From NCBI GenBank assembly GCA_964451325.1, contig CAYVHO010000003.1:198269-262268 (forward strand): a stretch of 64,000 nucleotides of DNA, in the 5' to 3' direction. The translations under genes were made by a program, and so were the position numbers. Each line of letters starts with the position of its first letter. The stretch's first letter is position 1. This document shows positions 61,851 through 64,000 of this stretch, piece by piece. This stretch comes from JAADHI01 sp964451325 (GTDB taxonomy: Bacteria; Nitrospirota; Nitrospiria; SBBL01; JAADHI01). Under the pieces are notes generated by a model that worked only from the letters and a program-made list of their open reading frames with translations, did no database searches and was not told the DNA's origin.

Positions 61851-62201
61851 TGGTGGAGGCGGCGGGATTCGAACCCGCGTCCGAAAATATTCAACCAAAG
61901 ACCACTACATGTTTAGTCTCTGTTTAAGTCTCGCGTCAAATGCCACACAAAGACGAGCGACATGATCCGCCAGCTCCAGTTTGTCTTAGGCGCTTCCCCT
62001 GAAACACAAAAAGCGTCGCAGCCTGCTAAATGTCATCTTACTCCCGCACAGACACCGGAAGGTCGATGTCGCCGCGTATTAGGCAGCGAGGGCTAATGGT
62101 TGATCATTAGCAATTAATAGTTTTCCATTTGTTTAACGAGCCCAATGGAACCTCGACATGCGCTCTATGGCCTCCCATCCCCGTCGATTCCGGTCGCCCC
62201 C
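61851..62201 (-). ncRNA. ssrA: tmRNA
   Basis: About 351 bases on the minus strand. The 5' end GGGGGCGACCGG pairs with the 3' CGCCTCCACCA, making a tRNA-like acceptor stem with encoded CCA, and GGTTCGAATCCC is the T-arm. The short tag frame (62111-62079) reads GCT AAT GAT and on to TAA, encoding ANDQPLALAA, which matches the usual tmRNA tag length and LAA ending. tmRNA rescues stalled ribosomes together with SmpB (gene not in window). Confidence 0.95.
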
Positions 62202-62292
62202 AAAAACTTACTTCCGAAAACATGGGATTATTGATCCACCTCTATTATAAGTCTTCTTAGGGCAATCTTTCAATCTCTATTCAAAACACAAC

Positions 62293-63864
62293 TCAAAATT
62301 TAAACAGGGATTGCGGCGATTCACCACGATAAAATATTTCATCGTATTTATTTTCGATAGCCTGTACTTCTTTATCTGTCAGCGCATTAAATTCTTTCTC
62401 GCGTCTACGTTTTGATAATTTACCATTATTCTGGTTCAGAAACCTGATCAGCAAATCAACCCGCTTGTCCGGCATATCAATGTAGTTCTTCATGAAATCG
62501 TTCAAAAGATCGTATCTCGTAAGATAATCAACTTCTTCAGGCAGCGTTTTATTAACGGTCTCTTCGACACATTCAAAAAAAAACTCTGCTTGTTTTGTTG
62601 CATCAAAATAGCGGTATAAATTGATTGTTTCGTTCAGAACTTCAACATTGCCTTTATCAGTAGGACGCCATTTGATCAAATCAAGTCTTTGTTTGGAGTG
62701 ATTCTCTAATGTCTGTTTGTACGCGTCAATACGATCCAGAATAACGGCTGAGACTGGAAAGACCAGCCCTTTAGAAACAAATCTTTTTTCGGCCAAAACA
62801 TGATGAAACAAATAGCGATGGATACGGCCATTACCGTCTTCAAAGGGATGAATAAATACAAAGCCAAATGCAATCAGCGTTGCTGTGAGCACAGCGTCAT
62901 AATCGCTATCGCTTAATCGCTGGTAAGTCTCTATTAGCCCTGAAAGCAGGCTTTCCAAATCATCAGCGCGTGCAGAGATATGAACAGGCATTGGCATTCC
63001 CGTCGTTCTGTCATGATCACCAACAAAACCACCTTCAATACGGCATCCTGGCATGATGAAACGATTGTCGGCAATCACAATAGATTGCAGATACTCAAGT
63101 TCATCGACGCTTAATTTCCGCTGTCCTGCTTCACCGATAACCTTGCCCCATCGTTCAAGACGACTATAAGGCGGGGCTTCCCCTTCAATGCGATAAGACG
63201 CCTTGGAGTCTTTGAGCAACAGGAACGCCGCAGCGCGGCTCAGTAAATCGGCGTGTGTTTTGCCCATATGATCTACCGCCACCTGTGAAAGGTTCATGGC
63301 AATATATTGATCAAGCTTTTCAGTTCGTCTGATCAGTGGACAGAACTCGCGAGTCCCCGGCAAGTTATTACGAACGCGATGACGTTTGGAATCACGGGGA
63401 GCTGCTGCGTATTGCAAGCGGTCATTAATCAGGGGAACGAAATTCCCCTGCTGCGCGTCATCTAGTTCGAGCTTAGTTTCACCCAGCCATTCATATAAGA
63501 ACCAAATGCGTCGGCTATAGGCACCTGTTGGCGCTGCCCTGACGATGTTGACAATCTCCTGAGGATCAATATCATCAAACAAGGCTTTGAGAACCGCCAG
63601 ATCAATGCCTTCATACTTGAGTGCAAAGGTAAGATGGCCCTGCAACGTATCCTTGGGCTTATGGCGTGGCGTGAACAGTTGCCAAGGGCCTTTCTCAAGC
63701 TTTCTGTGTTTTATGTCTATTGCACAAAGGGTATCCGGCGCAGGGACAGGTAACTCATGCCCAGCAATTAACGCGGCATAACCCGCATACCTCACCCCCT
63801 CTTCTAACCCTGGAAAAGCGTGAAAACCCTTTATACTTCCTAATTTTTGATTATATGTAGTCAT
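62293..63864 (-). CDS. Fic-family protein (AMPylase type) with N-terminal inhibitory motif
   Basis: A 523-residue protein. The Fic core HPFEDGNGRIHR (about residues 337-348) has the complete catalytic His and the P-loop-like GNGR. Upstream, SYRIEGE near residue 224 fits the (S/T)xxxE(G/N) inhibitory helix, so the enzyme is probably autoinhibited (class II). A DUF4172-like or other N-terminal extension of about 200 residues precedes it, and a C-terminal winged-helix-like region may follow. Fic enzymes usually add AMP to a target protein. It lies just upstream of ssrA and may be part of an accessory region. Targets are unknown. Confidence 0.9.
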   Translation of the reverse strand: MTTYNQKLGSIKGFHAFPGLEEGVRYAGYAALIAGHELPVPAPDTLCAIDIKHRKLEKGPWQLFTPRHKPKDTLQGHLTFALKYEGIDLAVLKALFDDIDPQEIVNIVRAAPTGAYSRRIWFLYEWLGETKLELDDAQQGNFVPLINDRLQYAAAPRDSKRHRVRNNLPGTREFCPLIRRTEKLDQYIAMNLSQVAVDHMGKTHADLLSRAAAFLLLKDSKASYRIEGEAPPYSRLERWGKVIGEAGQRKLSVDELEYLQSIVIADNRFIMPGCRIEGGFVGDHDRTTGMPMPVHISARADDLESLLSGLIETYQRLSDSDYDAVLTATLIAFGFVFIHPFEDGNGRIHRYLFHHVLAEKRFVSKGLVFPVSAVILDRIDAYKQTLENHSKQRLDLIKWRPTDKGNVEVLNETINLYRYFDATKQAEFFFECVEETVNKTLPEEVDYLTRYDLLNDFMKNYIDMPDKRVDLLIRFLNQNNGKLSKRRREKEFNALTDKEVQAIENKYDEIFYRGESPQSLFKF

Positions 63865-63952
63865 TTTTGTGAATTTTGATTAGAAGTTATCGTTCTGCAT
63901 CTTTGCATGAAAAATGATTACAATCGCAATGTTGTTGTGAACAATGATATCT

Positions 63953-64000
63953 AGGGTTTGCTGAAAAAGTCAGGCTGGCAATCTCACCCAAAGAGGTTCA
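63953..64000. mobile_element. Possible insertion-sequence end
   Basis: GGGTTTGCTGAAAAAGTC at about 63953-63970 resembles terminal repeats of some IS families with TGxTGAAAAAGTC-like tips. The window ends before any transposase is reached, so this is a weak, pattern-only suggestion. Confidence 0.2.

Noticed and set aside
1..64000. CRISPR arrays, rRNA or tRNA genes
   Set aside because: No spaced identical repeats and no rRNA or tRNA signatures were seen apart from the tRNA-like part of tmRNA.

Overview
The window looks like a chromosomal segment of a Gram-negative bacterium. It carries outer-membrane biogenesis genes (a TamB-like giant and an Omp85 barrel), periplasmic and secreted enzymes, Wzx/Wzy-type polysaccharide export and a DUF1844 protein. 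Codon use, many TTG/GTG starts and the gene mix suggest a deltaproteobacterial-type lineage or a related uncultivated group. That placement is inference; no taxonomic marker was compared.

Layout. Positions 1-1230 (minus) hold the start of a secreted beta-propeller protein and NAD kinase. Positions 1922-26684 (plus) are one tightly packed polysaccharide cluster of 19 genes, many with overlapping start/stop codons: GT2, GT4 and GT-C glycosyltransferases, UDP-GlcNAc 2-epimerase, GDP-mannose 6-dehydrogenase (AlgD type), a FemAB-like transferase, a polysaccharide deacetylase, an ATP-grasp/LMW-phosphatase fusion, a Wzy-like ligase/polymerase, a Wzx flippase, an APH-fold kinase and a heparinase-II/III protein. 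Several members resemble genes that accompany exosortase (EpsH/XrtA) systems, but no exosortase lies in the window. Two secreted proteins follow on the other strand (a lyase-like protein and a beta-helix protein). Both end in the same kind of truncated Fn3-linker tail.

Positions 31113-34050 hold housekeeping genes (deaD, mtnA). Positions 34100-36500 are a visibly G+C-richer patch with one intact methyltransferase, an NmrA-like gene broken by one stop codon, and a cytidine-deaminase remnant, consistent with acquired and decaying DNA. Positions 36740-43994 hold DUF1844, TamB and a TamA/BamA-like Omp85 gene that appears to lack a standard start codon.

Positions 44012-50471 (minus) form a metal operon: a His-rich small protein, an outer-membrane barrel, a DUF4198 protein, an FMN_bind-like protein, a Zn/Mn-type (cluster A-I) ABC transporter and NikR with all four nickel ligands. 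A GTGTTAC-N13-ATAGCAC element sits in front of the operon. The simplest reading is a NikR-controlled nickel uptake route built from a zinc-type ABC transporter. I consider this the best candidate for an under-described system here.

Positions 50843-54500 hold tsaD, yajQ, a HigBA-like toxin-antitoxin pair bracketed by two ~135-bp copies of the yajQ 5' end, and a rhomboid protease. Positions 54584-59687 hold monomeric isocitrate dehydrogenase, a glycerophosphodiesterase/GlpD pair and an M23-like protein. Positions 59703-61753 are livMH, followed by tmRNA (ssrA, minus), a Fic protein, and possibly the edge of an insertion sequence at the right end.
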